Assembly: GCF_014696135.1 (NCBI RefSeq)
Contig: NZ_JACJPP010000007.1
Location: forward strand, 888,017 to 952,016
DNA: 64,000 nt
Source of the DNA: Nodosilinea sp. FACHB-141
Lineage (GTDB): Bacteria; Cyanobacteriota; Cyanobacteriia; Phormidesmidales; Phormidesmidaceae
Reading direction: 5' to 3'
Positions 1-9,692 of this stretch are shown piece by piece. How positions within the stretch are numbered: position 1 is the stretch's first letter; the number at the start of each line of letters is the position of its first letter. A program made the position numbers and the translations under genes. The notes beneath the pieces are model-generated. The model searched no databases. It saw only the letters and a program-made list of their open reading frames with translations, and had not been told where the DNA came from.

Positions 1-873
1 CTGGTAGGTTTGGCGGCTGACCTGGCCACCGACATTAACTAAGGTTTCGCGGCTGAATTTGCTGCGCTCGGTAACAGAGAGCTGCTCAAAGACCTGGGAG
101 GCCTGGGCGCGGGAGCGAACGGTTTGGTTGGTAACCTTGGCATGGGACCAGTATTCGGGCGATCGCAGCAGGGCTAGCACCGTCTCTTGCAGCAGCCGAT
201 TCAGCCCTGGTTTAGTGCCAATGTCGCTACGGGCGGCGATAGTCTCTAACTCAGTCTGAAGATCGCGGGCCTGGGCGAGCAGCGCCACCTCGAGCTGAGT
301 GATAGTGACGACATCGTTGGTCAGCTCGTTGCCGCTGTCTACAACTTGGATGCCCCGACCAAATCCACTAGCCCCCAACCGCATTAAATTTGTGATCAAG
401 GGCAGAACCGTAAAGCCCAGCACCGCCAGCAAAAACAATAGACTTACATCGCCACCGATTGCAATGCCGCCGCCAGGGTAGCCGCCCACATAGCCACCGG
501 GGTAACCACCCACATAACCGCCGGGCACCGGCACAATCACTGGACCGCCGCTAGGGTAGGAGGGATAGCCACCACCATAGCCTGGGCCGCCATAGCTCGG
601 ACCCCCTGCAGGGGGTAGCGCACCACCGCCGCCGGAAAAACCTCCTCCAGGTGAGCCGCCGGAGGGGCTGCCAAAGTCACCACCGCGAGCCCGGCCGCCC
701 GATACTCCCTGAGGCGTAGTGCCGGTAGACAAAAGCCCCTGGGCTTCGGCAAGGCGAGCCGTTTCGCTGCGCCGCTCAACAAAAAATCCTAGGCAGCTCA
801 GGGTTAGCATCAGCACAATCAGGCAATAGACATTGCGGTTGTGGTGGTCGGGCGATCGCGGGGCCTTGGCCAT
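1..873 (-). CDS. DUF1517-type membrane protein, C-terminus cut by window edge
   Basis: The reading frame is open from an ATG at 871-873 to the left edge, giving 291 residues without a stop, so the C-terminus is missing. A hydrophobic segment lies near residues 14-26 (VYCLIVLMLTLSC), followed by a Gly/Pro/Tyr-rich stretch with repeated GGY motifs (about 60-130), a second hydrophobic segment near 135-150, and then a charged region with LGASGFGRG and VTITQLEVALLAQARDLQ. This order matches the cyanobacterial DUF1517 family, membrane proteins of unknown role with relatives in plastids. A GGAGAAGGAT purine stretch precedes the ATG and can serve as ribosome binding site. The gene is convergent with nothing in view; the amidase gene lies upstream on the same strand. 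The family call is from motif memory. No enzymatic residues are evident. Confidence 0.75.
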   Translation of the reverse strand, partial: MAKAPRSPDHHNRNVYCLIVLMLTLSCLGFFVERRSETARLAEAQGLLSTGTTPQGVSGGRARGGDFGSPSGGSPGGGFSGGGGALPPAGGPSYGGPGYGGGYPSYPSGGPVIVPVPGGYVGGYPGGYVGGYPGGGIAIGGDVSLLFLLAVLGFTVLPLITNLMRLGASGFGRGIQVVDSGNELTNDVVTITQLEVALLAQARDLQTELETIAARSDIGTKPGLNRLLQETVLALLRSPEYWSHAKVTNQTVRSRAQASQVFEQLSVTERSKFSRETLVNVGGQVSRQTYQ

Positions 874-1117
874 GATCCTTCTCCTGGTTGGACTAGGGGA
901 GGCGGTACTGTACAAAAAGTTTTGGACAAACCAACGCGAAAATTTGCCCTATGGGCGAATCTAGCGTTCAAAGACCAGGATTTTATCACTGCCTTCCAGG
1001 GGCCCGCGCCCTCCGGTTTATCTATGTACCTAGGCAGAGTGAGGGCTTTAGCCTGTGGGTTGGTGGCTCTGTTGCTGTAGAGCGGCCGTGCCTAACCGAG
1101 CATCATTCACCGTGGCC

Positions 1118-2713
1118 TCAAGGCTGGCTACCTAAATAGTTAAGAATCCCTTGGGCAATGGACTGCCCCATCTGCGCCTGCCAGCGCGGATCGTTGAGTT
1201 TGGGGGCATCAAGGGCACCGGTCACAAAACCAATTTCAATTAGGGCCGCGGGCATAGCGGTGCGGCGTAGCACTAGAAACCGCGCCTGGCGGACGCCGCG
1301 ATCGTTCATGGCCATGGTGCTCAGCACCTGGCGCTGGAGAGCGGCTGCCAGCACTTGCCCTGTATCGGAGTAGTAGTAGGTTTCGAGCCCATTCACCTCT
1401 GGGCGCTGCATATTCACCGCGTTGGCGTGGATGCTGACAAACACCGTGGCCCGAGCCGCTGTCGCCATATCGGCCCGGGGCTGCAAATCGACGGTTTGAT
1501 CACTCTGGCGAGTCATCTGCACGGCAATACCCTGGGCCTGCAGCATGGCTGCTGTGTGCTGGGCCACCGCTAGCACCACCCCTTTTTCTTGCAGGCCGCC
1601 AATGCCCACTGCCCCAGGGTCAACGCCGCCGTGGCCTGGGTCGAGCACGACCAACACCTGACCTCGAGCGGCGGGGTTGGGAGTAGGCGTTGGAGCAACG
1701 ACCGGCGCGGGAACCGCCGCTGCGGGTGGGCGGGATTGTGCGATCGGCGGCGGTGTCGTCACCGGGTTCAGCACGGGCAGCACGACCGTGGTGGGCGGGG
1801 CCGCAATTTGATTGGGGGCAACGCCGATGGGGGTCACCCAAATGCCACCGTTGGCTACGGGCGTGATTTGCCAATCGGGGCTAAAGCCATCGAGGGTGAG
1901 GGTGAGGCGAATGGCGGGTGGGGCGGTGGCAAACTGACTGATGCTCCAGCGATGAATGCCGTAGCGCCCCTGGGGCAGTGCCTCGGGGGTAAGGCCAGGG
2001 GCAATGGCCGCGTCTAGCAGGTCAATGACAATCTGGCGCGCCTGACTAGCATCGCGAGTGCGGTACACACGCACCTGAGGTGTAGCCCCAGCGGTGGGAA
2101 TGAAAAAGCCCTCTGCGGTAGTTTGAACGCCGCGCAGTACGGTGGCCGTTGCCCTGACGGCGACGGTGTTGACTTGGTTGCGGCTGATCAGCGGCGGTAG
2201 CGGTTCGGCCCCAGTTGCTGTCAGCGGGCGGGGTCTGGCTGCTTTAGAAAAATCTGGAATGCTCAGGCCGTCAGCGGCTGCGATCGCCGGCGTCGAACCC
2301 GGGAGCTGCACCACCCACTGCTGGCTAGTCAGGCCCCACACCTTCACCTGCTTGGGGTCGAGGCTGTAGTTGGGGTTGAGCTCGAGTACCATGCGGGTGG
2401 TTTGGGCGTCGGCCTGGGTTACGCGTACCGCCGCGACCGCTCCGCCCACGAACTGATTGCCTAAGGCTTCTTCAGTCAAAATGCCCGGTAGATCGATGAC
2501 CAACCGCTGAGGATCGCTGAGCCAGCTCACTTGAGGCTCTACTCCGCTTTCGGTAGAAAACACCAAACGGTTTTGGCTGGTGTCAAACTCCCAAGCTTGA
2601 AGCCGTGCGCTGGCTTTGGCCGGTAGGCTGCCAAACAGGCATACCCCAGCCACCCCAACTACTCCAGTAAAAAGCTGCCTTAGCCGCAATCGGGCCGATC
2701 TCCCACACACCAC
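1118..2713 (-). CDS. amiC: N-acetylmuramoyl-L-alanine amidase with AMIN domain
   Basis: This is a periplasmic zinc amidase that cleaves the bond between N-acetylmuramic acid and the stem peptide, needed for septal peptidoglycan splitting and cell-cell communication in filamentous cyanobacteria. The 531-residue protein starts at a GTG, with an N-terminal signal sequence (about residues 8-35, ending in PAKASA). An AMIN domain follows at about 38-140 (SWLSDPQRLVIDLPG, TRMVLELNP). A Pro/Ala-rich linker runs at about 300-350, and an Amidase_3 domain occupies about 355-528. Visible zinc and catalytic elements are the His of LDPGHGG, the Glu of LQEKG, the His of VSIHANA and the Glu of ALIEIGF. Length and domain order match cyanobacterial AmiC proteins. 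No convincing Shine-Dalgarno is seen at the GTG, so the exact start is uncertain by a few codons. Confidence 0.93.
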   Translation of the reverse strand: MVCGRSARLRLRQLFTGVVGVAGVCLFGSLPAKASARLQAWEFDTSQNRLVFSTESGVEPQVSWLSDPQRLVIDLPGILTEEALGNQFVGGAVAAVRVTQADAQTTRMVLELNPNYSLDPKQVKVWGLTSQQWVVQLPGSTPAIAAADGLSIPDFSKAARPRPLTATGAEPLPPLISRNQVNTVAVRATATVLRGVQTTAEGFFIPTAGATPQVRVYRTRDASQARQIVIDLLDAAIAPGLTPEALPQGRYGIHRWSISQFATAPPAIRLTLTLDGFSPDWQITPVANGGIWVTPIGVAPNQIAAPPTTVVLPVLNPVTTPPPIAQSRPPAAAVPAPVVAPTPTPNPAARGQVLVVLDPGHGGVDPGAVGIGGLQEKGVVLAVAQHTAAMLQAQGIAVQMTRQSDQTVDLQPRADMATAARATVFVSIHANAVNMQRPEVNGLETYYYSDTGQVLAAALQRQVLSTMAMNDRGVRQARFLVLRRTAMPAALIEIGFVTGALDAPKLNDPRWQAQMGQSIAQGILNYLGSQP

Positions 2714-3021
2714 AGAATTCAGCCGCGCCTCTGAGCGATCGCAAACCGTTTGCGGCGCTACCCATTCTGCTCATGGGCTGTAGGTTCTAGTCCGCAAGCA
2801 GTGGTCCTTCAAAGGAAAAGGCTGAATCGGCTTAGATATTAGCTCACTTTCAATAAAGCAATAGCCCAATTGTTTAGCTGGGATAAAACTTTGGTACCGC
2901 TTGAAGATGAGACTTCACACTCACTGGCGCAGTTTGTACTATGGCCCTAGGGTTTGGCAGGGCGTAGTGAGCCGTTGCTCGCCTCGTTGCTGTGGTCACT
3001 TGCCCAGGAGAGCTGCTGAAA
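2714..3021. other. Divergent intergenic region
   Basis: This 308-base stretch separates the amidase gene from the divergent GH9 gene and must carry both promoters. An A+T-richer block lies at about 2825-2890. I see no confident -35/-10 pair, no small gene and no repeat. AGGAG at 3006-3010 is the ribosome binding site for the GH9 gene. Confidence 0.6.
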
Positions 3022-5433
3022 ATGTTGTTTACTACTGTACGTCGCTGGCCCCGCCGGGCTGCGTTTTTGCTTGGGCTGCTGACATTTCTGATGGCCTGCA
3101 CAGCCGGTAGTAACTGGTTGCCCAGCGCTAATTCGGCGCAGCCCGCTGTGACGGTAGCCGTGGTTAGCCCTGAGGTGATTGTGGTTTCCCTGCGCCAGGG
3201 TGCCATAACCCACGCTCGCCAGGAGCCCTACCGTCCTCAGCCCCAAGACAAGCTAGAAACTTCGGGTAACGACACTTGGGTGCTGCGGCAGGGGCAGGTT
3301 CTAGGTACCTTGGTTAGCGCTGATCAATCTGTGCTCTACGGCTTCGACAGCTATAGCGAGGAGCCTTTTAATGCCAATCGCGCCAGCCAACCACACGGCT
3401 ATCGCATTCAGTCCCAGGGTGATCCTAGCTACCGGCAGCCCGTAATGCCGACAGAGGTATATCGCAAAAGCAAGCCTATAGACACGGCCCAGGTCAGCCG
3501 AGACAATCGCCGCTGGGCTATGGAGCATCGGTTCTACCTGCGGTTGCCCACGCCTCTGACCCTAGGGCAAACCTACCAGCTTCAGATCACGGGGCAGGAG
3601 CTACCGCCCTTAGCTCTGGTCTACCAGCCCGATCGCCAAATCAGCGAGGCCGTCCACGTATCCGCCCTGGGGTTTCGCCCCGATGACTCGCTTAAAGTAG
3701 GGTTTCTGTCGACATGGATGGGTACGGGCGGTGGGCTGAGCTATCCCGAAGGCCTATCGTTTCAAGTCATTGACGAAGCGACGAACCAGGTGGCGTTGAG
3801 CGGAAAGGCTAGCCGCCGCTATCGCCGTGAAGAGGTAGAAGATGGCCGCGATCGCACCTATACCCTCACCGATGTTGACCAACTCGACTTTAGCGCCCTC
3901 ACCCAGCCCGGGCAGTATCGGCTCTGCGTAGACACAGTCGGCTGCTCTAACTCCTTTGCGGTGGCTGAAAATAGTTGGCAGCAGGCCTTTTATGTAGCGG
4001 CCCGCGGGTTCTATCACCAGCGCAGCGGCATTGCCCTAGAGCCGCCCTACACCGATATTGAGCGCCCTCGTCCCTTCCACCCTGATGATGGAGTTAAGGT
4101 CTACCAATCCACCACTGGGCTGATAGATACGGGCAACGGCCTCAACGCCCAGGGCACTGACGAGGGCAACTTTGCCAATCTGGTAAAGGGCAAGACCGAT
4201 CAGGTAGTAGCCAACGCTTGGGGCGGCTACTTCGATGCCGGCGACTGGGACCGCCGCATTCAGCACCTGGATGTAGCTCGCTGGCTGCTCGAACTGCTCG
4301 AACTATTCCCTGCGCCCTTAGGCGATATGACGCTCAATATTCCAGAATCGGCCAACGATCGCCCCGATCTGCTAGATGAGGCGCTGTGGGGAGTCGACTT
4401 CTATCGCCGTCTGCAAACTCCCGAGGGCGGTGTACGCGGCGGCATTGAGTCGGCAGAGCACCCCAAGCGGGGTGAAACCAGCTGGCAAGAGTCGCTGCCG
4501 GTCATGGCCTATGCCCCCGACCCGTGGAGCAGCTATATTTACGCTGGGGTGGCGGCCCGCACGGCTAGACTGCTGGAAACCTATGTCCCCGACCAGGCCG
4601 GGGGCTATCGCGACAGCGCCCTGGCGGCCATGGCCTGGGCCGAGGCTCGTCATCAAGCTGGAATTCAGGCCCAGGAATGGCCCCGCCACCGTATAGAGAC
4701 CGATCGCGCCCTGGCGGCCCTAGAGCTTTATAACCTCACAGGCGATCGCCTCTGGCACGATCGCTTTGTTGCCGCGCGATCGGCCATTCCTGCTGAGGCT
4801 CGCGGCGACTACCGGATTGCCACCCCCGAGCGAGAATTCAACTTTCTCTACAGCCGCCTACCCGCTGACCAGGTCGACGCAGCACTCCAGGCCGAGCTGC
4901 GGGCCTCGCTTTTGGCTGAGGCTGACGCCGCAGTGGAGACGGGAGAAACCACGGCTTTTGGCTGGACTAAGGTGCTCCCGACAACCCCCGTCGGCTGGGG
5001 CGACGGACTTGGGGCTCCCAAGGCGCAAATCTTGCTGCGGGCCCATGCGCTGACTGGTAGCGATCGTTACCTCAATGCTGCTCTGCTAGCCTGCCAGTTT
5101 TCCGCCGGGGCCAACCCCGACAACATGACCTATACCACCGGCCTGGGCCACAAGTCGCCCCAAAATCCCCTAATTCTTGATCAGCGTATTACCGGCGACC
5201 TGCTGCCAGGCATCACCCTCTACGGCCCCATTGACAACGACTTTTACGGCTCTGAATGGTTTTTTGATGTGCTAGAGTCGGTGGCGGTCCCCCCAGCTCG
5301 GCAGTGGCCTTCGGTGGAGACCTACTTCGACATCTACTACGTGCCCAATATCAACGAATTCACGGTCATGCAGAGTATGGGCGACACAGCCTACGCGTGG
5401 GGCTACCTAGCGGGACGCTCAGCCTCAAAATAG
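3022..5433 (+). CDS. Lipoprotein glycoside hydrolase family 9 (endoglucanase-like)
   Basis: This 803-residue protein belongs to GH9, inverting enzymes that cut beta-1,4-glucans and related glycans. I chose ATG 3022 rather than the upstream in-frame codon because AGGAG sits 11 bases before it and the protein then begins with a clean lipoprotein signal (RRWPRRAAFLLGLL then LMAC, Cys near residue 26). An Ig-like N-terminal cellulase domain lies at about 205-310 (SEAVHVSALGFRPDDSLKVG). The catalytic (alpha/alpha)6 domain follows at about 320-800. DAGDWD near 405-410 holds the catalytic base aspartate, and Glu of INEFTV near 778 is the expected acid. The usual GH9 NPHHR motif is replaced by NPLILDQR, so the protein may belong to a non-classical subfamily and true cellulase activity is not assured. 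The gene stands alone between divergent and convergent neighbours and is followed by a strong hairpin. Confidence 0.85.
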   Translation: MLFTTVRRWPRRAAFLLGLLTFLMACTAGSNWLPSANSAQPAVTVAVVSPEVIVVSLRQGAITHARQEPYRPQPQDKLETSGNDTWVLRQGQVLGTLVSADQSVLYGFDSYSEEPFNANRASQPHGYRIQSQGDPSYRQPVMPTEVYRKSKPIDTAQVSRDNRRWAMEHRFYLRLPTPLTLGQTYQLQITGQELPPLALVYQPDRQISEAVHVSALGFRPDDSLKVGFLSTWMGTGGGLSYPEGLSFQVIDEATNQVALSGKASRRYRREEVEDGRDRTYTLTDVDQLDFSALTQPGQYRLCVDTVGCSNSFAVAENSWQQAFYVAARGFYHQRSGIALEPPYTDIERPRPFHPDDGVKVYQSTTGLIDTGNGLNAQGTDEGNFANLVKGKTDQVVANAWGGYFDAGDWDRRIQHLDVARWLLELLELFPAPLGDMTLNIPESANDRPDLLDEALWGVDFYRRLQTPEGGVRGGIESAEHPKRGETSWQESLPVMAYAPDPWSSYIYAGVAARTARLLETYVPDQAGGYRDSALAAMAWAEARHQAGIQAQEWPRHRIETDRALAALELYNLTGDRLWHDRFVAARSAIPAEARGDYRIATPEREFNFLYSRLPADQVDAALQAELRASLLAEADAAVETGETTAFGWTKVLPTTPVGWGDGLGAPKAQILLRAHALTGSDRYLNAALLACQFSAGANPDNMTYTTGLGHKSPQNPLILDQRITGDLLPGITLYGPIDNDFYGSEWFFDVLESVAVPPARQWPSVETYFDIYYVPNINEFTVMQSMGDTAYAWGYLAGRSASK

Positions 5434-5438
5434 GTATT

Positions 5439-5500
5439 AAAAAACCGGGTTTTTGTTCGCGATCCAATTACTGGATCCAGCGTACAAAAGCCCGGTTTTT
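5439..5500 (+). terminator. Hairpin terminator after GH9 gene
   Basis: Arms at 5439-5456 (AAAAAACCGGG then T-run) and 5483-5500 (ACAAAAGCCCGG then TTTTT) pair with one mismatch. The loop holds a second short dyad, GATCCA 5461-5466 and TGGATC 5472-5477, making a nested stem. It starts 5 bases after the stop codon and ends in a T-run, as expected of a factor-independent terminator on the plus strand. Confidence 0.75.
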
Positions 5501-5546
5501 AAGAACTATCGCCTTGGTTAGTCTGCGAGCTATTGCAAGTGTCCAT

Positions 5547-5634
5547 TGGATTAGGACAGGTTCGACGTAGGGGCATTGCACTGCAATGCCCCTACCAGAG
5601 GATTCCGCCTGTCAAGGTGTCCTGACTAAATCCA
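5547..5634. repeat. Nested palindromic intergenic repeat
   Basis: A perfect 14-base inverted repeat, GTAGGGGCATTGCA at 5567-5580 and its complement at 5582-5595, has a one-base loop. It is flanked by outer arms at 5547-5558 (TGGATTAGGACA) and 5618-5634 that pair imperfectly. GTAGGGGC...GCCCCTAC palindromes are common dispersed repeats in filamentous cyanobacteria. The element lies between convergent GH9 and folE. Confidence 0.7.
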
Positions 5635-5659
5635 ACTGCTGCAATAGGAGCCGGTCAGT

Positions 5660-6382
5660 TTAGAAGAACGAGGGCTGGTGACGGATCAGGCTAAGAAACT
5701 CTTCGCGGGTCTTAGAATCTTCTTGAAAAGACCCCAGCATGGCGCTGGTCACCGTCCAGGAGCCGGGCTTTTGTACCCCTCGCATCACCATGCACATGTG
5801 GCTAGCTTCCACCACCACGGCTACGCCCTTAGGGTCTAAAATTTCCTGCACCGCTTCGGCAATCTGGCGGTTGAGGCGCTCCTGCACTTGAAGGCGGCGC
5901 GAATACATCTCTACAATGCGGGCCAGCTTGCTCAACCCCACAACCCGCTGGTTGGGAATATAGGCCACGTGGGCACGACCCATAAACGGCAGCATGTGGT
6001 GCTCACACAGGCTAAACAAATTGATATCGCGTACCAGCACCATTTCATTGTGGCCTTCGTCAAAGATGGCTCCGTTGACGAGTTCCTCTAGCGACTGCTG
6101 ATAACCGCTGGTGAGAAATCGCATGGCCTCGGCGACGCGCTTAGGAGTTTTGAGCAGCCCCTCCCGCTCAGGGTCTTCGCCCACCGACAGCAGCATGGTG
6201 CGCACCGCATCGCTCATGTCTTCCTGGCTAGTCTCGGGAATGGGGTATTGCTCGACCTCTTTCCGGTAGCTGTGGGTGCGATCGGGCCGGATTTCGGGGG
6301 TCTTACCTTTGAGTTCACCACCGTTAGTGCCAGTGCTGCTAGCAGCTTTGTCGTTCAGGCTATTTGAGGATGCGATAGTCAT
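5660..6382 (-). CDS. folE: GTP cyclohydrolase I
   Basis: The enzyme converts GTP to 7,8-dihydroneopterin triphosphate, the first step of tetrahydrofolate and pterin biosynthesis. The 240-residue protein has the type IA core from about residue 50. The zinc and catalytic elements are [10 protein letters not shown] near residue 125 and SHMCMVMRG near 195, giving the Cys, His and Cys ligands. [19 protein letters not shown] and [12 protein letters not shown] are highly conserved family segments. The first 50 residues form a polar, probably disordered extension that bacterial FolE proteins often lack but cyanobacterial ones commonly have. The ATG at 6382 starts the only plausible frame. An SDR gene lies 82 bases upstream on the same strand, so co-transcription is possible, but there is no direct sign of it. 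Confidence 0.95.
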   Translation of the reverse strand: MTIASSNSLNDKAASSTGTNGGELKGKTPEIRPDRTHSYRKEVEQYPIPETSQEDMSDAVRTMLLSVGEDPEREGLLKTPKRVAEAMRFLTSGYQQSLEELVNGAIFDEGHNEMVLVRDINLFSLCEHHMLPFMGRAHVAYIPNQRVVGLSKLARIVEMYSRRLQVQERLNRQIAEAVQEILDPKGVAVVVEASHMCMVMRGVQKPGSWTVTSAMLGSFQEDSKTREEFLSLIRHQPSFF

Positions 6383-6464
6383 AGGGTTTCTAAATACTCT
6401 AGAGGTTCAACAAAATTGAGGCCACTCGCTGAGCTGGCCAGGTCACAACAGGGTAAAAAACTAG

Positions 6465-7202
6465 TTACAGGGCACCGCCTGCGGGCATTAGGGTGAGGTC
6501 TTCGATCACCGCCTCGGGGGGCAAGAGAATGGTGTGCAAAACGGTCTGAGCCACGATCTCTGGCGTTAGCATGGACGACCGATCAAAATCGGCCTGCACC
6601 GTATCGGTATCCCAAATCGGGGTGTTAACCGCCCCCGGTGATACCGTTACCACCCGGATGCCGTGGGTGCGCTCTTCTGCGGCTAGAACCCGCGACAGGG
6701 CCACAATGGCGGCTTTGCTCACGGTATACGCTCCCCAGTCAGGAAAAGCCGACCGGGCTGCAATGGAAGCGATGTTGACGATAGTGCCGCCACCGCCCTG
6801 CCGCAGCACGGGCAGCACCACCTGGATGCATTGAAAAACGCTGGTAACGTTCAAATCCATCACCTGTTGCCAGTCGGCTAAAGGCATGGTGGCTAACGCC
6901 CCCGTGTAGCCCATGCCAGCGTTGTTAACCACTACGCTGAGGGGGCCAAAGTCGGCAAGCACCGCGGCTAGTTGGGCCTGCAAACCCTCCACCTGAGCTA
7001 AGTCAACGGCATAGGCTTTTGCCAAAACGCCGTGGGTGCTCAACTCTTCCTGCACCGGCTGCAAAGTCTCTAGGGAGCGACCGAGCAGGGCGACGTCATA
7101 CCCAGCTAACGCCAGGGCTTGAGCAATCGCTTTGCCAATGCCACGGCTAGCCCCAGTTACCAGGGCACGGCGCGGCAGGTCAGAAGATACAGGATTCTGC
7201 AA
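6465..7202 (-). CDS. Short-chain dehydrogenase/reductase
   Basis: This 245-residue classical SDR reduces or oxidises a carbonyl/alcohol substrate using NAD(P). The cofactor loop is VTGASRGIGKAIA (about residues 15-27), the NNAG motif lies near 92, and the catalytic Ser and YTVSK lie near 145 and 158. It resembles 3-ketoacyl-ACP reductase-like SDRs but lacks features that would name a substrate, so I give no gene name. The only start that respects the upstream in-frame stop (TAA a few codons earlier) is TTG at 7202, with no visible Shine-Dalgarno, so initiation may be weak. It lies just upstream of folE on the same strand. A role in pterin or lipid metabolism from the neighbourhood alone would be guesswork. 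Confidence 0.85.
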   Translation of the reverse strand: MQNPVSSDLPRRALVTGASRGIGKAIAQALALAGYDVALLGRSLETLQPVQEELSTHGVLAKAYAVDLAQVEGLQAQLAAVLADFGPLSVVVNNAGMGYTGALATMPLADWQQVMDLNVTSVFQCIQVVLPVLRQGGGGTIVNIASIAARSAFPDWGAYTVSKAAIVALSRVLAAEERTHGIRVVTVSPGAVNTPIWDTDTVQADFDRSSMLTPEIVAQTVLHTILLPPEAVIEDLTLMPAGGAL

Positions 7203-7505
7203 TGGTAATTACCAATCAACAAGGAACTCAGAACAGCTAACGCCCTAGAATCGCCAGAGAGCCAGGGCAGACTGCCCTCAGGGAACGGCCCGTGGGCTAG
7301 GCACTTTTCCCATGTTAACAAATGTAAACACTTTATGAGCGCAGGCAGCGTCGACAAGCGTCTAAGTCTTTGCCTAACCTGTCGCTGACCTCAACCAAGA
7401 AAATGAACAGGCATTAACTCCTTGCCGGGGGAATAGGGCTCGAGCCATAAAGCACCGAGAATTTGATAAGCGAGGCAGGCCTTTTGAAGCCTAGGCCTTA
7501 GCACC
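7203..7505. other. Intergenic region, no gene seen
   Basis: These 303 bases lie between the SDR start and the accA stop, all on the minus strand. I see no conserved ORF, tRNA or strong terminator. A direct repeat AGGCCTT occurs at the accA-proximal end (about 7480-7500). The promoter of the SDR/folE pair is presumably here but is not recognisable. Confidence 0.5.
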
Positions 7506-8486
7506 TTAAGCAGCCTCAGCAAAGACCCCAATCTGGCGATACTTCTGATAGCGCAACTGCTGTAGGGCCGCTGGCGTTAGCTGAGATAGCTCGGTGACTT
7601 GCTTCACCAGCGCCTGCTTTAGAATGTCTGCCGCCTGAATGGGGTTGGCGTGGGCCCCACCCACAGGCTCGGGCAGGAGCTCGTCTAGTATGCCCAGCTG
7701 CTTGAGATCCCAGGAGGTGATTTTGAGAGCTTCGGCCGCCTCGCCGGAGCGACCCGCGTCTTTCCACAGAATGGCGGCGCAGGCTTCGGGACTGGCTACG
7801 GTGTAGACCGAGTGCTCAAACATCATCAGGCGATCGCCCACGCCAATCCCCAGGGCACCGCCAGATCCCCCTTCCCCAATGATGGTGCAGACAATCGGCA
7901 CCGTGAGGCCAAACATTTCTCGCAGGTTGTAGGCGATCGCCTCACCCTGCCCCATCTCCTCGGCCTCATAGCCGGGGTAGGCACCTGGGGTATCAATAAA
8001 AGTAATAATCGGCATAGAAAAGCGATCGGCGTGACGCATCAGCCGCATGGCCTTGCGGTAGCCGCCGGGAGAAGCCATGCCAAAGTTTCGCACCACATTG
8101 TCTTTGGTGTCGCGCCCCTTCTGATGGCCCAAGATCACCACGGGTCTGCCCTCAAGCCGGGCAACCCCTCCCACCAGCGCTGGGTCATCTTTGCCCGAGC
8201 CGCGATCGCCGTGCAGCTCAAGCCAATCGTCAGTAATCGCCTGAATGTAGTCAAGGGTGCTGGGCCGACGGGGATGGCGGGCCACCTGTAGCCGCTGGGC
8301 CGGCGTTAGGTTAGAGAAAATCTCTTGACGAAGGTGGGTGGCGCGGGCCTCCAGCTGCCGCAGCTGGGTCGACACATCCACATCGTTTTCTTCCGCCAGT
8401 TCTCGAATCTGGGTAATACGGGCCTCTAGTTCAACCAGGGGCTTTTCAAAGGACAACAAAATCGACTTGCGCTCAGGTGGGGCCAT
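7506..8486 (-). CDS. accA: Acetyl-CoA carboxylase carboxyltransferase subunit alpha
   Basis: AccA with AccD transfers the carboxyl group from carboxybiotin to acetyl-CoA, making malonyl-CoA for fatty acid synthesis. This malonyl supply also feeds the olefin synthase encoded nearby. The 326-residue protein is full length. It has the N-terminal helical part ([19 protein letters not shown]), [42 protein letters not shown] and [12 protein letters not shown] (crotonase-fold oxyanion region), and [17 protein letters not shown]. In many cyanobacteria accA follows acyl-ACP reductase directly, and that order is retained here (153-base gap). The gap carries a candidate extended -10 element, so accA probably also has its own promoter. 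Confidence 0.96.
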   Translation of the reverse strand: MAPPERKSILLSFEKPLVELEARITQIRELAEENDVDVSTQLRQLEARATHLRQEIFSNLTPAQRLQVARHPRRPSTLDYIQAITDDWLELHGDRGSGKDDPALVGGVARLEGRPVVILGHQKGRDTKDNVVRNFGMASPGGYRKAMRLMRHADRFSMPIITFIDTPGAYPGYEAEEMGQGEAIAYNLREMFGLTVPIVCTIIGEGGSGGALGIGVGDRLMMFEHSVYTVASPEACAAILWKDAGRSGEAAEALKITSWDLKQLGILDELLPEPVGGAHANPIQAADILKQALVKQVTELSQLTPAALQQLRYQKYRQIGVFAEAA

Positions 8487-8572
8487 AGCCAGGGAAGAAA
8501 CAAATTATTTAACAGGCCAAATTGGGCTAGGAACGCCCTGGTCACCCAGAAAATTCTTGCCCGTCTGCTATC

Positions 8573-8584
8573 TAGAATACCAAG
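8573..8584 (-). promoter_or_regulatory. Candidate extended -10 element for accA
   Basis: Read on the minus strand, the 12 bases are CTTGGTATTCTA, containing TGG-TATTCT, an extended -10 pattern, 87 bases before the accA start. The same 12 bases in the same orientation occur 60-75 bases before the olefin synthase FAAL start. A GGTATACC palindrome lies just upstream at 8604-8611. No good -35 is present. Confidence 0.4.
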
Positions 8585-8639
8585 CCGCAGCCCCTCTGCT
8601 GAGGGTATACCTCCGACCCGATCAGGTGAGCGATTCCAA

Positions 8640-9692
8640 TCAGGAGGTCTCAGTGACTAAAAGAGCCGTGTTGAGGTCGAGCAAGGGGTGAAACCCATGC
8701 CGCCGCGATGCCTGGCCGATTAAGTCCATCTTCTCAAGGGTGATTTGGTTGCGCCCCCACGAAAAATTGGTGTACCACTTCTCAAACTCCAGCAGCATGG
8801 CTTCGGCAAAACAGGCAAATAGCTGGCGTTCGGGCACGTCCAGGTTCACGATTTGCATAATCCGCCAGTCGATGTCGAGGGAGTGCTCGACAATGCCCCC
8901 CTTGAGCACATAGACGCCATCAAAGTTAAAGTGCTGCTCGAGGTTTTTGGGATAGCCGCCGTCAATCATCAGGCAGGGGCGTTTTAGGCGGTTGGGGTCA
9001 ACCTCGACCCCCTTGGCCATGCTGGTCACCCACACCACAATGTCGGCCTTGGGCAGGGCGGTATCGAGATCCATGGCCAAGCCGCAGCCCAGCTCTTTTT
9101 GCAGCCGCTGAATCCGCTCTTGGTTGCGGGCAATCAGCAGCAGCTCTTTAATGTCGGTGCGAACGGTGAGCCAACGGCAGACGGCGCTGCCAATATCCCC
9201 TGTGGCACCGCACACCGCCACGGTGGCGTCAGAGAGGTTGATGCCCAGCTTTTGGGCTGCGGTGACTACCTGTTGGCAAATAATGTAGGCCGTGTGGGTA
9301 TTGCCCGTGGTAAACCGCTCAAACTCTAGGGTGACGTTGCGCACCTGCTGAATTTGGTTGAGGTTGAAATTCTCAAAAACAATGGACGAGAATCCGCCTA
9401 GAGCCGTGATGTTGAGGCCGTGCTTTTGGGCGTGGGCCATAGCGTTAATGATTTTGCGCGTGGCCGCTTTGATACGCTTGGCGGCCAGCATCTCAGGTAA
9501 AAAGCACGACTCGATATAGCGGCCTTCGATCTGCTGGCCAGTGATGCTGGTGACCTTAATGGGGTCAAAGATTTGGGGTGGAGCGCTGCACCAAAAGTCT
9601 AGACCCTGGGTAGCGTATTTGGGATAGCCCAGGTCTTGGGCTACTGTCTGGGCATGATCAAGGCTGGTCAAATGTCCAATGAGGCCAAACAT
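8640..9692 (-). CDS. aar: Long-chain acyl-ACP reductase
   Basis: AAR reduces fatty acyl-ACP to fatty aldehyde with NADPH, the first step of cyanobacterial alkane synthesis; the partner ADO would remove formyl carbon. I chose ATG 9692 because the protein then begins [14 protein letters not shown] as in known AARs; the longer frame starts at a TTG. The 350 residues include [19 protein letters not shown], the NADPH loop [16 protein letters not shown] (about 158-173), [10 protein letters not shown] and [14 protein letters not shown] with the catalytic Cys near residue 294. The call is therefore secure and the enzyme looks intact. No ADO gene is adjacent: upstream are about 620 bases of non-coding and decayed sequence. 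ADO may be elsewhere in the genome or lost. AccA follows downstream, the conserved arrangement. Confidence 0.95.
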   Translation of the reverse strand: MFGLIGHLTSLDHAQTVAQDLGYPKYATQGLDFWCSAPPQIFDPIKVTSITGQQIEGRYIESCFLPEMLAAKRIKAATRKIINAMAHAQKHGLNITALGGFSSIVFENFNLNQIQQVRNVTLEFERFTTGNTHTAYIICQQVVTAAQKLGINLSDATVAVCGATGDIGSAVCRWLTVRTDIKELLLIARNQERIQRLQKELGCGLAMDLDTALPKADIVVWVTSMAKGVEVDPNRLKRPCLMIDGGYPKNLEQHFNFDGVYVLKGGIVEHSLDIDWRIMQIVNLDVPERQLFACFAEAMLLEFEKWYTNFSWGRNQITLEKMDLIGQASRRHGFHPLLDLNTALLVTETS

